From NCBI RefSeq assembly GCF_002007645.1, contig NZ_CP019791.1, positions 558,001 through 622,000 on the forward strand: DNA of 64,000 nucleotides, read 5' to 3'. This DNA is from Anaerohalosphaera lusitana. GTDB taxonomy: Bacteria; Planctomycetota; Phycisphaerae; Sedimentisphaerales; Anaerohalosphaeraceae. The position numbers and the translations under genes are program-made. The notes beneath the pieces were generated by a model. The model was not told the DNA's origin, searched no databases, and saw only the letters and a program-made list of their open reading frames with translations. Every line of letters starts with the position of its first letter. Position 1 is the stretch's first letter. Below are positions 35,441-43,926 of the stretch, piece after piece.

Positions 35441-35802
35441 AAGATCGATGCATTGTGAGTCTTGAAGGTTTTTGTGTGTATTAAATTTTGCCGATGTAGA
35501 TTTTGAAAATTGCGGCATTGCCTGGGGTTCAGGGTGATATTATGTCGGCAGGGTCGCGAGGCGATTGTTTATCGATTTCGCCAGGGTTGATATGCGAATT
35601 ATATATGATAGTTAGGGCCGCTTCATGGTCCCTTATGTATGCCTGACGGAGTATTATGCTGTAGCAGTATAGTTGCAATTTTAGCCACTGCTAATCTAGC
35701 GATCAGTTTATTTTTGGTGGTCTCGGCGTTGCCGTGCAAGGAGTTCAATGCATGTATTTGAGATATTGTCCTGGTTCAATATGTAGGCATAAGAACCAAT
35801 GA

Positions 35803-35821
35803 AAATGATAATCATAGTCAT
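35803..35821. promoter_or_regulatory. Fur box
   Basis: AAATGATAATCATAGTCAT, an imperfect palindrome around ATGATAATCAT. Confidence 0.65.
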
Positions 35822-35979
35822 TATGTTGCAGTCCTGCTGATAGCAACTCCGTGATGGACATAAAACGCTGTGCCAGTGTGCCGGGCATGGAAAACGCGGG
35901 TTGAAAAGATGTTTAGGGCGGCTTTAGAATTCATTCTTTGAGTTTATATAAATTACACCGGCATGAAATTTAATAGCCA

Positions 35980-36001
35980 GATGATAATGATATCCATAAT
36001 C
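35980..36001. promoter_or_regulatory. Fur box
   Basis: GATGATAATGATATCC then ATAATC; the left half-site matches well, the right half is weaker. Confidence 0.6.
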
Positions 36002-36109
36002 GCGCAGCGGATTTTAACAGGCTTATGATTTAGAAGCTGTATGTTTTTTTGCTGTAGCGGGAAGCTTTCAGCAATAATTTGTCGCAGATTGTTGTTTTGC
36101 TTTTATTTA

Positions 36110-36134
36110 GATAATGATAATGATAATCAAAATC
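36110..36134. promoter_or_regulatory. Fur box upstream of the porin gene
   Basis: GATAATGATAATGATAATC followed by AAAATC: three overlapping GATAAT hexamers plus an inverted half-site, about 180 bases before the porin start. Confidence 0.78.
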
Positions 36135-36314
36135 GTTCCACGTTGTGCTTTGCCTACTGAGAAAAATAGGGTTTTATGATGAACCTGATTTGATGAAGTG
36201 ATTTTGAAGATGATTCGTGTTGTTGACGTTTTAGTTGTTTAGAGCGTTTTCTTTGTGAGTGATAATTTTAGCTTTTGTGTTTTATTGTTTTGTATTTTGT
36301 GAAAGGATTTCAGG

Positions 36315-37619
36315 ATGGTGTGTTTTGTTAACAAGTTGTATTTAGTTGCAGTTACTGGGCTGGTATTATTTGCCGGCGGAGTTTCGGCGGAGCAGGGTGA
36401 CAGTGATATTTCGGCGAAGCTGGAGCGTATGGAGGCCGAGATAGCTGAGCTCAAGTCGCGTCTGGCACAAAAGGATGAGAGCGATGCTGAGCAGGAATCC
36501 GATATTTCGCTGCTTTCGCAGAAGCTGGATGAAGTCAGTGCGGGCGATGCTCCGTTCTATGGTTCGGCTTTCGAGAACTGGAGTTTTGGTGGATATGGTG
36601 ATGTACATGCCAACTTCAATGAGGGTGACGGAAGTGATCAGTTTGACTTTCATCGGCTGGTGCTGTACCTGGGATATGATTTCTCGGACTGGATCAAGTT
36701 TCATTCCGAGTGGGAGCTGGAGCATGCGTACGTGTCGGATGACAGCGGCGGTGAATTTCTGATCGAGCAGGCGTATTTCGATTTTCTTCTTTCGAATGAG
36801 TTCAACGTGCGTGCAGGTCGTGTGCTGACCCCATTGGGTATTCTTAACAAATGGCACGAGCCTACGCTGTTCAACGGTGTAGAACGACCCTCGTTTGCAA
36901 AGTATATAATCCCGACGACCTGGAGCAGTGACGGTATCGGTGCGTTCGGTCGACTGAGTCCGGAGTGGAGCTACGAGGCGTATGTAGTTGGCGGACTTGA
37001 CGGATCGAAGTTTGATGACGTGAAAGGTATCCGCGGCGGCAGGATCAAGGAGCGGCCCAGTCTTCACGAGCCTGCATTTACGGGTCGGGTTGACTATCGG
37101 CCTGTGGCAGGTTTCGGCGGTGGCGATCTGCGGCTTGGTGTGAGCGGATATGCCGGCGGTTTGGATAACGGCAACAAGGGCAGTAATCCGGGGATCGACG
37201 GCGACATACGGATCGCTTCTGCTGATTTCGAGTGGTCGGTCAGCAAGTTCGATTTCACCGGTGCCGTTGCTCACACGTCGATCGACGGGGCACGTGAGAT
37301 CGGTAATGGTACCGCTGAGGAGATGTTCGGCTGGTATCTCGAGGCAGGTTACCATATTTGGCCTGAGCATTGGAAGAAGGGTAAGTTCGCAAAGACCGAC
37401 ATGATCGTTTTTGCGCGATATGATGATTATGATACTCAATATCAGATGCCGTTCGGTGTGGCTGCGAATCCTGCAGGTGACAGGAACGAGATTACGCTTG
37501 GTGTTTCGTGGAAGTTGACGCCTGATTTCGTGGTCAAGGCTGATTATCAGATCCGCGAGGATGATTCAGATGAGGATCTGAATGACGGTATCAACCTGGG
37601 CATCGGGTTCACGTTCTAG
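36315..37619 (+). CDS. outer-membrane beta-barrel porin, probably iron-regulated
   Basis: 434 residues. It has a signal peptide (LVAVTGLVLFAGGVSA), then a heptad-rich coiled-coil (LERMEAEIAELKSRL, residues 34-70), then an amphipathic beta-strand domain ending in phenylalanine (LGIGFTF), the usual barrel terminus. FGGYGDVHANF and AGRVLTPLGILNKWHEP resemble phosphate-selective or carboxylate-type porins. The coiled-coil before the barrel is common where the porin forms trimers. The Fur boxes upstream suggest expression under iron limitation. Confidence 0.83.
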   Translation: MVCFVNKLYLVAVTGLVLFAGGVSAEQGDSDISAKLERMEAEIAELKSRLAQKDESDAEQESDISLLSQKLDEVSAGDAPFYGSAFENWSFGGYGDVHANFNEGDGSDQFDFHRLVLYLGYDFSDWIKFHSEWELEHAYVSDDSGGEFLIEQAYFDFLLSNEFNVRAGRVLTPLGILNKWHEPTLFNGVERPSFAKYIIPTTWSSDGIGAFGRLSPEWSYEAYVVGGLDGSKFDDVKGIRGGRIKERPSLHEPAFTGRVDYRPVAGFGGGDLRLGVSGYAGGLDNGNKGSNPGIDGDIRIASADFEWSVSKFDFTGAVAHTSIDGAREIGNGTAEEMFGWYLEAGYHIWPEHWKKGKFAKTDMIVFARYDDYDTQYQMPFGVAANPAGDRNEITLGVSWKLTPDFVVKADYQIREDDSDEDLNDGINLGIGFTF

Positions 37620-37643
37620 AATGGTTCTGTAAAGGAAGATGAT

Positions 37644-38150
37644 ATGCGTTCAACTGAGCTGCTTTTGCTGGCAGTCGCCGTGTCGGCCACCGTGTTGGTG
37701 GCCGGCTGCGGCGGTAACGAGAGTTTAGATGGATCAGTAGTGTCGATGGAAGGTCTGACCGCTGAGCCGGTCGAGCTGGAGGGGGCCGTCGGCCGAGGGC
37801 GGACCAGGATCGAAGAGCTTGTGCGACTGCGTGACGAAGCGGGAAAGATCAAGGGCTACGCTGCTGTGGCGGTTGTGCGGTCAAAGTCGGGCAGGTTCCC
37901 GATACGAGTGCGCCTGGATGAAAGCGGGTGCGTGGAGTCGGCTGAGGTCCTGAGCTATCCATACGACCGGGGCAGCGGGGTTATACTGCCAACGTTTACG
38001 GGCCAGTTCGAGGGCCGGTGCTCGCCTGAGCAGCTTACCATGGGCCAGGAAATTCAGGCTGTCACGGGTGCGACGGTATCGTGTGGCGCGATGGCAGAGG
38101 GTGTGATAGATGTGATGTCGATGGTGCGAAAAATCAAATCCCAACGCTAA
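37644..38150 (+). CDS. FMN-binding domain lipoprotein
   Basis: 168 residues. A lipobox (VAGC, Cys22) follows an N-terminal hydrophobic segment. The FMN-binding domain ends with QAVTGATVSCGAM, with T144 as the probable covalent FMN site, as in RnfG and NqrC. It begins 24 bases after the porin gene and is probably co-transcribed with it. A flavin carried outside the inner membrane next to an iron-regulated porin suggests ferric iron reduction or extracellular electron transfer, but that is inference. Confidence 0.82.
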   Translation: MRSTELLLLAVAVSATVLVAGCGGNESLDGSVVSMEGLTAEPVELEGAVGRGRTRIEELVRLRDEAGKIKGYAAVAVVRSKSGRFPIRVRLDESGCVESAEVLSYPYDRGSGVILPTFTGQFEGRCSPEQLTMGQEIQAVTGATVSCGAMAEGVIDVMSMVRKIKSQR

Positions 38151-38491
38151 CGTTCTTCTTCGGCTTGTTGTTCCTTTACTCGTAGGTACTCCTCGCGCAC
38201 TTGAGCCATTGAACAACCATCTTTTGTTTTCCAAGCATCCCAGCCATTAGTTGTTGTTCTTTCACTGCCCGCGTCTTGAATACAAGCGATAGCTGCATAT
38301 GAAAGGCTGGAGAAGTTTTGACCCAAGGTGGTGATGCTGCCGTCTTCCAGGACTATGGCTTTGTAAGTCTTTCGCTCCATGCCGCGTGGAGCATATCTGA
38401 AATACAATTTTTGTCTAACTTGCAGTAAGTCGGCATCGATCAGATCAGATACTGAGACGTCATAAGTCTTAATGCCTGACCTTTTTTCCAT
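38147..38491 (-). pseudogene. RAMA-like (modified-DNA reader) fragment, probably 5'-truncated
   Basis: 114 residues from ATG 38491. VSDLIDADLLQVRQKLYFRY, VLEDGSITTLGQNFSSLSYAA and TTNGWDAWKT follow the pattern of the RAMA domain found at the end of restriction and DNA-modification-sensing proteins. The same frame stays open about 110 bases further upstream and reads as coding (PFCDPQIIAYEIPEEF), yet has no start codon there and runs into a hairpin at 38602-38638. I read it as the tail of a larger gene whose front is lost. Its 3' end overlaps the FMN lipoprotein gene by four bases. Confidence 0.5.
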
Positions 38492-38601
38492 GCGCTCTTC
38501 AGCCGTATCTAATGCGGGTCTAAATTCTTCGGGAATTTCATAGGCAATTATCTGCGGGTCACAAAATGGAAGCGTTTTGGTACTTAGGATAGGCGCAAAA
38601 A

Positions 38602-38638
38602 GAAAACATCGAGCTGCTTATCGCGGCTCGATGTTTTC
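38602..38638. terminator. bidirectional terminator-like hairpin
   Basis: 13-base perfect stem GAAAACATCGAGC / GCTCGATGTTTTC with an 11-base loop and T-rich flanks on both strands. It probably ends the porin-lipoprotein transcript. Confidence 0.7.
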
Positions 38639-38891
38639 CGGAGGGGAGAAAACTGTATTCATTTGTAGTATCGGCGGAGGGGGTTTGAAAACTTTATAAA
38701 AATTTGTGCGTCCGATAAAAAATTCTGAGAAATGTGCCGAGCATGGGGGGCGAGCCCGTCTGGGATGTTTGTGCGGGATCGATTATGGGCCTTGAAACAC
38801 ATTTTGAGTGGATTTGGGGCGGTATGTTGGTGCTGCCTGGGCAGAGATTGGCAATTTTTATGCAAAAACAAGAAAATAAGGGCAGATAGGA

Positions 38892-38921
38892 TTGACTACT
38901 AGGTAGTAGTTTTGGTATAAT
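38892..38921 (+). promoter_or_regulatory. promoter with a palindrome in its spacer
   Basis: TTGACT (38892-38897), an 18-base spacer, TATAAT (38916-38921). The perfect inverted repeat CTACTA-GG-TAGTAG (38896-38909) overlaps the -35 and spacer, a typical position for a repressor operator. It is 95 bases before the PEP-CTERM gene. Confidence 0.7.
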
Positions 38922-39015
38922 AAGCCTAGCGAAAATGACATGCGGCCCGGTCCCGGCGGTTTGTGTGGATCGGCGGATACGGGTTGCGATTTGAAATTGG
39001 AAAAGGAGGTGCAAG

Positions 39016-39654
39016 ATGAGAACGACAGCAGTGGTTCTGGCGCTTCTGATGATGATGACGGGGGCAACTTCGCAGGCGGGTGTGATCGAGTATCAGCACA
39101 TGGGTAAAAGTAGCGATGTCATTATGCATTTTGCCGCAGGCGTTTACGACGGTGAGACGATCCCGGTCGGCGAGATAATCGTTAATCTGGACGGGGTGCC
39201 GACTTCGGTATTCTGTGTCGATGCGACCGGCGATATGCTCGGTTCGGCGTTCAATACTAGTACGGTGACTCCAGGGGCTTTCGCGGGAGCGGCAGGTGAA
39301 AAGGCAGCATATCTGCTGGACAAGCATTTCACGAACGGCATCAGTGACGTCGACGCGGCTGGGTTGCAGATAGCGATCTGGGAAGTGCTTCACGAGAGCA
39401 GCAATACGCTAGAGGTTGATTACAATTCAGCGTCAGCGGGTGATTTCAGCATAGAGAACGTTGGTAGCGATGATGTGATCGCTTCGGCAGATGCATACCT
39501 GGCGGACTTGGTGAATTTCGCCCCGGTGAGCGGTGTCGAGGTGCAGAAGGTTGAAGAAGGATCGGATAGACAGGACGTTATGCTGGTTCCCGAGCCGATG
39601 TCGGTAGCGCTGCTTGGTATCGGCGGTTTGTGGCTGGGGAGACGCCGGTCCTAA
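39016..39654 (+). CDS. PEP-CTERM protein with a Cys-Gln thioester-like motif
   Basis: 212 residues. A signal peptide ends near ATSQAG. FCVD contains C67, and GLQIAIWEVLHE contains Q118 four residues before W122. This pair (aromatic-Cys, then Gln-x3-Trp) is the signature of thioester domains, which form an internal Cys-Gln bond and bind surfaces covalently. The C-terminus VPEPMSVALLGIGGLWLGRRRS is a PEP-CTERM sorting signal. GGAGG precedes the start by seven bases, and a strong promoter lies upstream. Function as a surface adhesin is inference. Confidence 0.8.
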   Translation: MRTTAVVLALLMMMTGATSQAGVIEYQHMGKSSDVIMHFAAGVYDGETIPVGEIIVNLDGVPTSVFCVDATGDMLGSAFNTSTVTPGAFAGAAGEKAAYLLDKHFTNGISDVDAAGLQIAIWEVLHESSNTLEVDYNSASAGDFSIENVGSDDVIASADAYLADLVNFAPVSGVEVQKVEEGSDRQDVMLVPEPMSVALLGIGGLWLGRRRS

Positions 39655-39676
39655 CGACAAAATGGAGAGTGTGAAT

Positions 39677-39729
39677 GCACGGCCTGAAGTGCCCTTAAGC
39701 GGGCAGAAGTCTTGGGCCGTGCTTTTTTT
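39677..39729 (+). terminator. Rho-independent terminator after the PEP-CTERM gene
   Basis: GCACGGCC / GGCCGTGC outer stem with an inner TGCCC/GGGCA hairpin, then a run of T. Confidence 0.88.
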
Positions 39730-39793
39730 ATGCGCGCGTTGCGAGTCGGTGGTTTTTCTCAGACGAATATATTTTGATTTGTTGGGCGTTCTT

Positions 39794-42700
39794 TTATTCG
39801 AGAACAACCACGGATTGATCGATCGCGGGAGCGGTTGCAGGGAAACGCACATTTTCGCCGGATCCGAATTCCGCATCGATGTGGTATTCGAAATCTTTAT
39901 CCATGGTAGGGAACTTCGCTTTGTATACGCCGCGGGCGACATGAGTGAGCGGCAGGGTGTTGTAGTCTGACGCGCCTAGCGGGCGCCAGCGGACGGTTGG
40001 ATTTTGCGGTTTGTCTTTTGCGAGGATGATGACCTTGAGTTCGAAACGTTCATTCGCGTTTATGTTTGAGCGCAGGGCGGGGACGAAGATTCTCGGCGAG
40101 CCCTGGTACTTGCCTGTAATGTTGGCGGTTTCGGGCAGCGGTCGGCCGAGGAGCTTTTCGAGTTTTTCGTCGTGCAGGTTCACGAAGTTCAGGTTTCGGC
40201 TGTTGTGCTGTTCGAGGTTCGCTATCGTGCCGAGTTCGCCGGGCGTGTATGTTGCGGCGAGCTGGTAGGTCATCATTTGTTCCCAGAGGCGCGCGAGTTT
40301 AATGCGGATGGGGAGGACGCGTTGGGCGGCTAGGGTTTTCTGTTCAGTTTTATCGTTTTCGTTTGCGGCTGAGTTTACAGCTTTGTCAAGTTCTCCGCGG
40401 GTGCAGCTCAGTTCACCCATGGCGCGAAGGTACTTGAAACTGTTGAGCCAGTAGTCGAAGCGGGCGAGATTGCCCTTGCCTTTTATGCGGGTTCGCAGGT
40501 CGGACATTTTGTCGACGAATGCATAATCTTTTTGGGCTTCGGACCAGGGAGTCTGGTCGACGCGGATGCCGCCGGGGCCAGCGATCCAGACGTTGGTGAG
40601 CGGAATATTTCGCGGCCAGGCAGATGGAAACGAGTACGCTTCAAGCGGACCGCCCGAGTCGAGTTCGGTAAAGATGGCGGCGAGTTCCCGGGCGGCTTCT
40701 GGGCCGAATTCAGATTTACACCAGTCGCGGTAGAAGTCTTCGCAGGGCAGGTCGCGTGCGGTGAGCGGTCCCGCGGAGGGATTGCGTATCTTGCCTAGGT
40801 CGGCCTGATAGTCCTGCCATTTGCCGTTGCCGCAATTGATCTTGCGGGTGTAAGCCTTGCCCTCGATCTGATTGAGGTCGGCTGTTTTGCCTTCGATGAC
40901 GATGCCTGCGATGAATGGGAATTCGACGACGGGATCGAAGGTGATGTCGAGAATGCCGTTGGTTACTTTGACATCTGAGACGACGAGATCATATGTGCCC
41001 AGATGGCCGGCCTTTTTGAATACGTCGAGATTTTCGGCGACTTTTTCGCCCATCACGCTGACGTTAAAAACGCGTTTACCGGGCTCGCGGTAGTGCACTT
41101 CGCAGAACTTGAGAGTGACGTTGTACTTGCCGTTGGGGACGAGCAGGCGGTAGTAGCTGAGATTGTAACGGCACGTCTGGTAGACAGGATCCGCGTCGGT
41201 GCCGGTTATCTCGTTCGGGGCGTAGTTGGCGGCCTGGCCTCCGGAGTGGCCTTCTTTGAGCTCGATCTTTTCGGTTGGGACGACAGGTTCTTCTTCGGGT
41301 AGCCAGTCCTGCCGCCAGCCTGCGTCGGCCAGGGTTGTGAAATTCGGGGAGAGTATGCGGGTGCGCCAGTGGATGCCCATGAGTCCGGTGCAGCCGTAAT
41401 CGCGTGCGTCGGCAGCGTCGCGGCGGAGGCGCCCGACCCAGAGCTGCGGGCTGAGCATCGCGGTGTCGTCTTCGAGCCAGGGGATGGCCCATTTGGGACG
41501 GTTTTCAATTTTTGCAAAGCCGTCATTGAGGCGGGATGCTCCGAGCCAGCTCGTGATGGAGCTTATTGGGACATCTTTTGCGAGCGACCTGTCGAAGAGC
41601 GTGGGGTTTTGGGCGGGGCCCATTGCCCAGCCGCAGGTTGCGAAATTAAAAGGCTCGTCGAGCTTTTTGATCGCTTTGCTCATCATGCCGAATTCGCTGA
41701 TCGTTTTGTCCACGACAGGTTGGTCGACGGGGTTGAGCCAGCCTTCGGAGGTCCATGCCCAGTAGTAGTCGAGCGGGTGGGCATGGCTGATGCGCGTCAT
41801 CATGCCTTCGTAGATCTTTCGCATTGTCGCGGGTGCGTCGGGGTCCATGCCTTTTTGCCGCAGACGTTCTTTGAGTTTGTCGGGGATGTGCAGAGGCGTT
41901 TCGGTGCCGATAGCGGTTTTGACGCCTAGCTGCTGAGCGTAGCTGAAGACGTCGTCGAACATTTTTCCGGTGCGGTTGAAAACTTCGTTCGATGTTTCGG
42001 GTGTGAGGTTGCGGTATACGTGGCCGGCCATGCAGTCGGGGCCGAAGTTGTCCGTTTCGAAGAGTCGGCTCGTGCCGGCGGAGAAATCGGATGTCTGCGC
42101 TGCGGAGTAACCCCACCAGCGTTTTGGAGAGCCGGAGTCTTCGCCGTAGCCGTTGAGGCGTTCGGTCGTGTGGTACGAGGCGGGGTAGGAGGCGCGGACT
42201 GTGCCGTCGGGGTTGACGTCTTCGGGCAGGCCCATCCAGACGGTGGGTTCGGGACCCCAGGGGACATTTGGATAGCAGTGCAGGCCGATGAAATTCATTT
42301 TCATTTTGACCATCTGGCTGATGTAGAATTTGTAGTCGTCGGCGTTCCACCAGTCAGGGCCTTCGGGGAAGTCGTGGAAGGGAAGGATGCCGCGCAATTC
42401 GAAAAGGGGGCTCGCTGTTTTGTCTATGTCGGGCAGGTAGAAATCGATTTTCTCATCGGGGATCGTGTCGCCGTGGATGTTGAATCTGACGCCGAAGTGT
42501 TCGATGAAGTTGTATGCGCCGTAAAGTGCTCCGAGGGGGTCGCCGCCGCAGATAAGGACGATCTTTCGGTCGTCGGCGGTCAGTGTTTTTATGGCATAAT
42601 CCTGGGGTTTTAGTTTGGCTGCCTTGTCGAATGAAATCTTGTCTAGCAGGTTGCTGTCTTTTGTTGCGATGACGATCAGGTCGTTGTCACCGGGGATGGA

Positions 42701-42916
42701 TTTGACGGTTTTGAGTTTTAGCAGTTCGTCGGTGCGCAGGTAGATATATCGTCTGATCTCTTTAGCGGCGAGTTGCTGTTTAAGGTCTGCTCCGGAAGGG
42801 TAGCATATTAAGGCGGGGCCGGTTTTAGCGGGCTTGTCATCGGCAACGGCTGAGGTGAGGATAGATAGAATGCAAAACAGTATCAGCAGCGATTTGGCTG
42901 TTGTTCGTCCGGTCAT
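39794..42916 (-). CDS. large secreted glycoside-hydrolase-like protein with a malectin domain
   Basis: 1040 residues from ATG 42916 (GGAG upstream, then a signal peptide SLLILFCILSILTSAVA). The N-terminal 120 residues look like the chitobiase/glucuronidase N-terminal domain that precedes many TIM-barrel hydrolases (LAAKEIRRYIYLRT, GALYGAYNFIEHFGVRF). A barrel-like region follows (ELRGILPFHDFPEGPDWW, MNFIGLHCYPN). About residues 600-700 form a malectin-type carbohydrate-binding domain (YRLLVPNGKYNVTLKFCEVHY). Helical and beta-sandwich regions end the protein. The probable role is plant or algal polysaccharide breakdown. The catalytic residues cannot be named. Confidence 0.75.
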   Translation of the reverse strand: MTGRTTAKSLLILFCILSILTSAVADDKPAKTGPALICYPSGADLKQQLAAKEIRRYIYLRTDELLKLKTVKSIPGDNDLIVIATKDSNLLDKISFDKAAKLKPQDYAIKTLTADDRKIVLICGGDPLGALYGAYNFIEHFGVRFNIHGDTIPDEKIDFYLPDIDKTASPLFELRGILPFHDFPEGPDWWNADDYKFYISQMVKMKMNFIGLHCYPNVPWGPEPTVWMGLPEDVNPDGTVRASYPASYHTTERLNGYGEDSGSPKRWWGYSAAQTSDFSAGTSRLFETDNFGPDCMAGHVYRNLTPETSNEVFNRTGKMFDDVFSYAQQLGVKTAIGTETPLHIPDKLKERLRQKGMDPDAPATMRKIYEGMMTRISHAHPLDYYWAWTSEGWLNPVDQPVVDKTISEFGMMSKAIKKLDEPFNFATCGWAMGPAQNPTLFDRSLAKDVPISSITSWLGASRLNDGFAKIENRPKWAIPWLEDDTAMLSPQLWVGRLRRDAADARDYGCTGLMGIHWRTRILSPNFTTLADAGWRQDWLPEEEPVVPTEKIELKEGHSGGQAANYAPNEITGTDADPVYQTCRYNLSYYRLLVPNGKYNVTLKFCEVHYREPGKRVFNVSVMGEKVAENLDVFKKAGHLGTYDLVVSDVKVTNGILDITFDPVVEFPFIAGIVIEGKTADLNQIEGKAYTRKINCGNGKWQDYQADLGKIRNPSAGPLTARDLPCEDFYRDWCKSEFGPEAARELAAIFTELDSGGPLEAYSFPSAWPRNIPLTNVWIAGPGGIRVDQTPWSEAQKDYAFVDKMSDLRTRIKGKGNLARFDYWLNSFKYLRAMGELSCTRGELDKAVNSAANENDKTEQKTLAAQRVLPIRIKLARLWEQMMTYQLAATYTPGELGTIANLEQHNSRNLNFVNLHDEKLEKLLGRPLPETANITGKYQGSPRIFVPALRSNINANERFELKVIILAKDKPQNPTVRWRPLGASDYNTLPLTHVARGVYKAKFPTMDKDFEYHIDAEFGSGENVRFPATAPAIDQSVVVLE

Positions 42917-43109
42917 AACACAACTCCACTCGATTTCATAAGGAAGTATCGGATCGGGCAAATCGTTCCTGGGATATCCGCTATTCGGATGGATCAGGTG
43001 CCAATATACTGCCCGCTTACGCCTGCAGCAATTATACGGAAGTATGCGCTGCATGTCCAGCGTTGAAGCTGATATGATAAGAACAGGTTTTGTGCCAGGG
43101 AAGATCTGA

Positions 43110-43322
43110 TCAGTTTTTACGAAGCCACTGTGTGCGGAAGTGGTTGCGGAGCTTATCGGTGAAGTTCAGGCCCATCTTGCGGGTAGAGGTGCGGAAGTCG
43201 GCTTTTTGCAGGTCACTTTGTGTGGGTTTGGGTTTGCGGGTGAACAAAGGGCCTAGCAGGCCGATCAAGCCGCCAAGTAGCAGGCCTTTTTTCGTTCGAT
43301 TTTTGCTGCTGTAGATCTTCAT
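43110..43322 (-). CDS. small membrane-anchored basic protein, unknown
   Basis: 70 residues from ATG 43322. A short hydrophobic Gly/Leu segment (GLLLGGLIGLLGPLF) follows a basic N-terminus, and the rest is basic and helical. The ribosome binding site (AAGCGGA) is weak. It lies just downstream of the next gene on the same strand. Confidence 0.4.
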   Translation of the reverse strand: MKIYSSKNRTKKGLLLGGLIGLLGPLFTRKPKPTQSDLQKADFRTSTRKMGLNFTDKLRNHFRTQWLRKN

Positions 43323-43338
43323 GCGATCCGCTTTCGAA

Positions 43339-43917
43339 CTATCTCTGTACTGCCTCACCTGTTTTGGCGAACAGTTCTTCGGCTGGTCTGTCCTGGCGGT
43401 CTGGTGCGTGGAGCTGGGTGCTTTCGATGATCTGCGGTCCGCGGCTGCGGTATTCGATCAGTGCGCTGACGCCGCCGGTGACCTGGCCGGTGGTTCTGTA
43501 GTCGCAGTCGATCAGCCAGGAACTGAATTCGTCGTTGTGCTCGGCTGGGAAGATCAGGGCCGTGACGTATGTCTGTGCGTCGAGTTTTGCAAGCTGCACA
43601 ACCGCTCTTGCGGGGGCCGGGTGCGTTTGCGTGTCTTCAATGAGCCGGTCGTACTGTTTGCGGGCGATCTTCTCGTTGTGAGCGTAGAAGAACATCCCCA
43701 TTTCCAGGTGGAACGTCTCGGCTGGGACGCCTTTGAGCTCCATTTGGCCGTCGGGATATGCCCTGCGTATCTTGTAGACCTTGACGTTTGCGTACTGTTC
43801 GCTTTCGAGTATCTGCGCGACTTCGTCGGCGGTATAGCCGATGGACGAGTGGTCGCCGTAGTCGATTATGTACAGGCCTTTATATTTTGTCGGGTTTTCG
43901 ACATGAGCGAGTTTCAT
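43339..43917 (-). CDS. conserved soluble protein, unknown
   Basis: 192 residues, no signal peptide. It opens MKLAHVENPTKYKGLYIIDYGDHSSIGYTADEV, alternating alpha and beta. I recognise no family. It begins nine bases downstream of tyrS, with an AGAGG site, so it is likely in the tyrS transcript. Confidence 0.6.
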   Translation of the reverse strand: MKLAHVENPTKYKGLYIIDYGDHSSIGYTADEVAQILESEQYANVKVYKIRRAYPDGQMELKGVPAETFHLEMGMFFYAHNEKIARKQYDRLIEDTQTHPAPARAVVQLAKLDAQTYVTALIFPAEHNDEFSSWLIDCDYRTTGQVTGGVSALIEYRSRGPQIIESTQLHAPDRQDRPAEELFAKTGEAVQR

Positions 43918-43926
43918 CGTAACCTC

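Larger units (their letters stand above)
35331..36314. other. 984-base non-coding region carrying four Fur boxes
   Basis: AT-rich, with no credible long ORF on either strand. The four boxes are listed separately. They are spread over 700 bases rather than clustered at one promoter, so the region may drive unannotated small RNAs or short ORFs as well as the porin gene. Confidence 0.6.
38492..39015. other. non-coding stretch
   Basis: It holds the relic coding frame described for the RAMA-like fragment, the hairpin at 38602-38638 and the promoter at 38892-38921. Nothing else is seen. Confidence 0.5.

Noticed and set aside
35752-35802. A 16-codon ORF with AAGGAG upstream, ending next to a Fur box
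   Set aside because: Too short to tell from chance. It would matter if the region proves transcribed.
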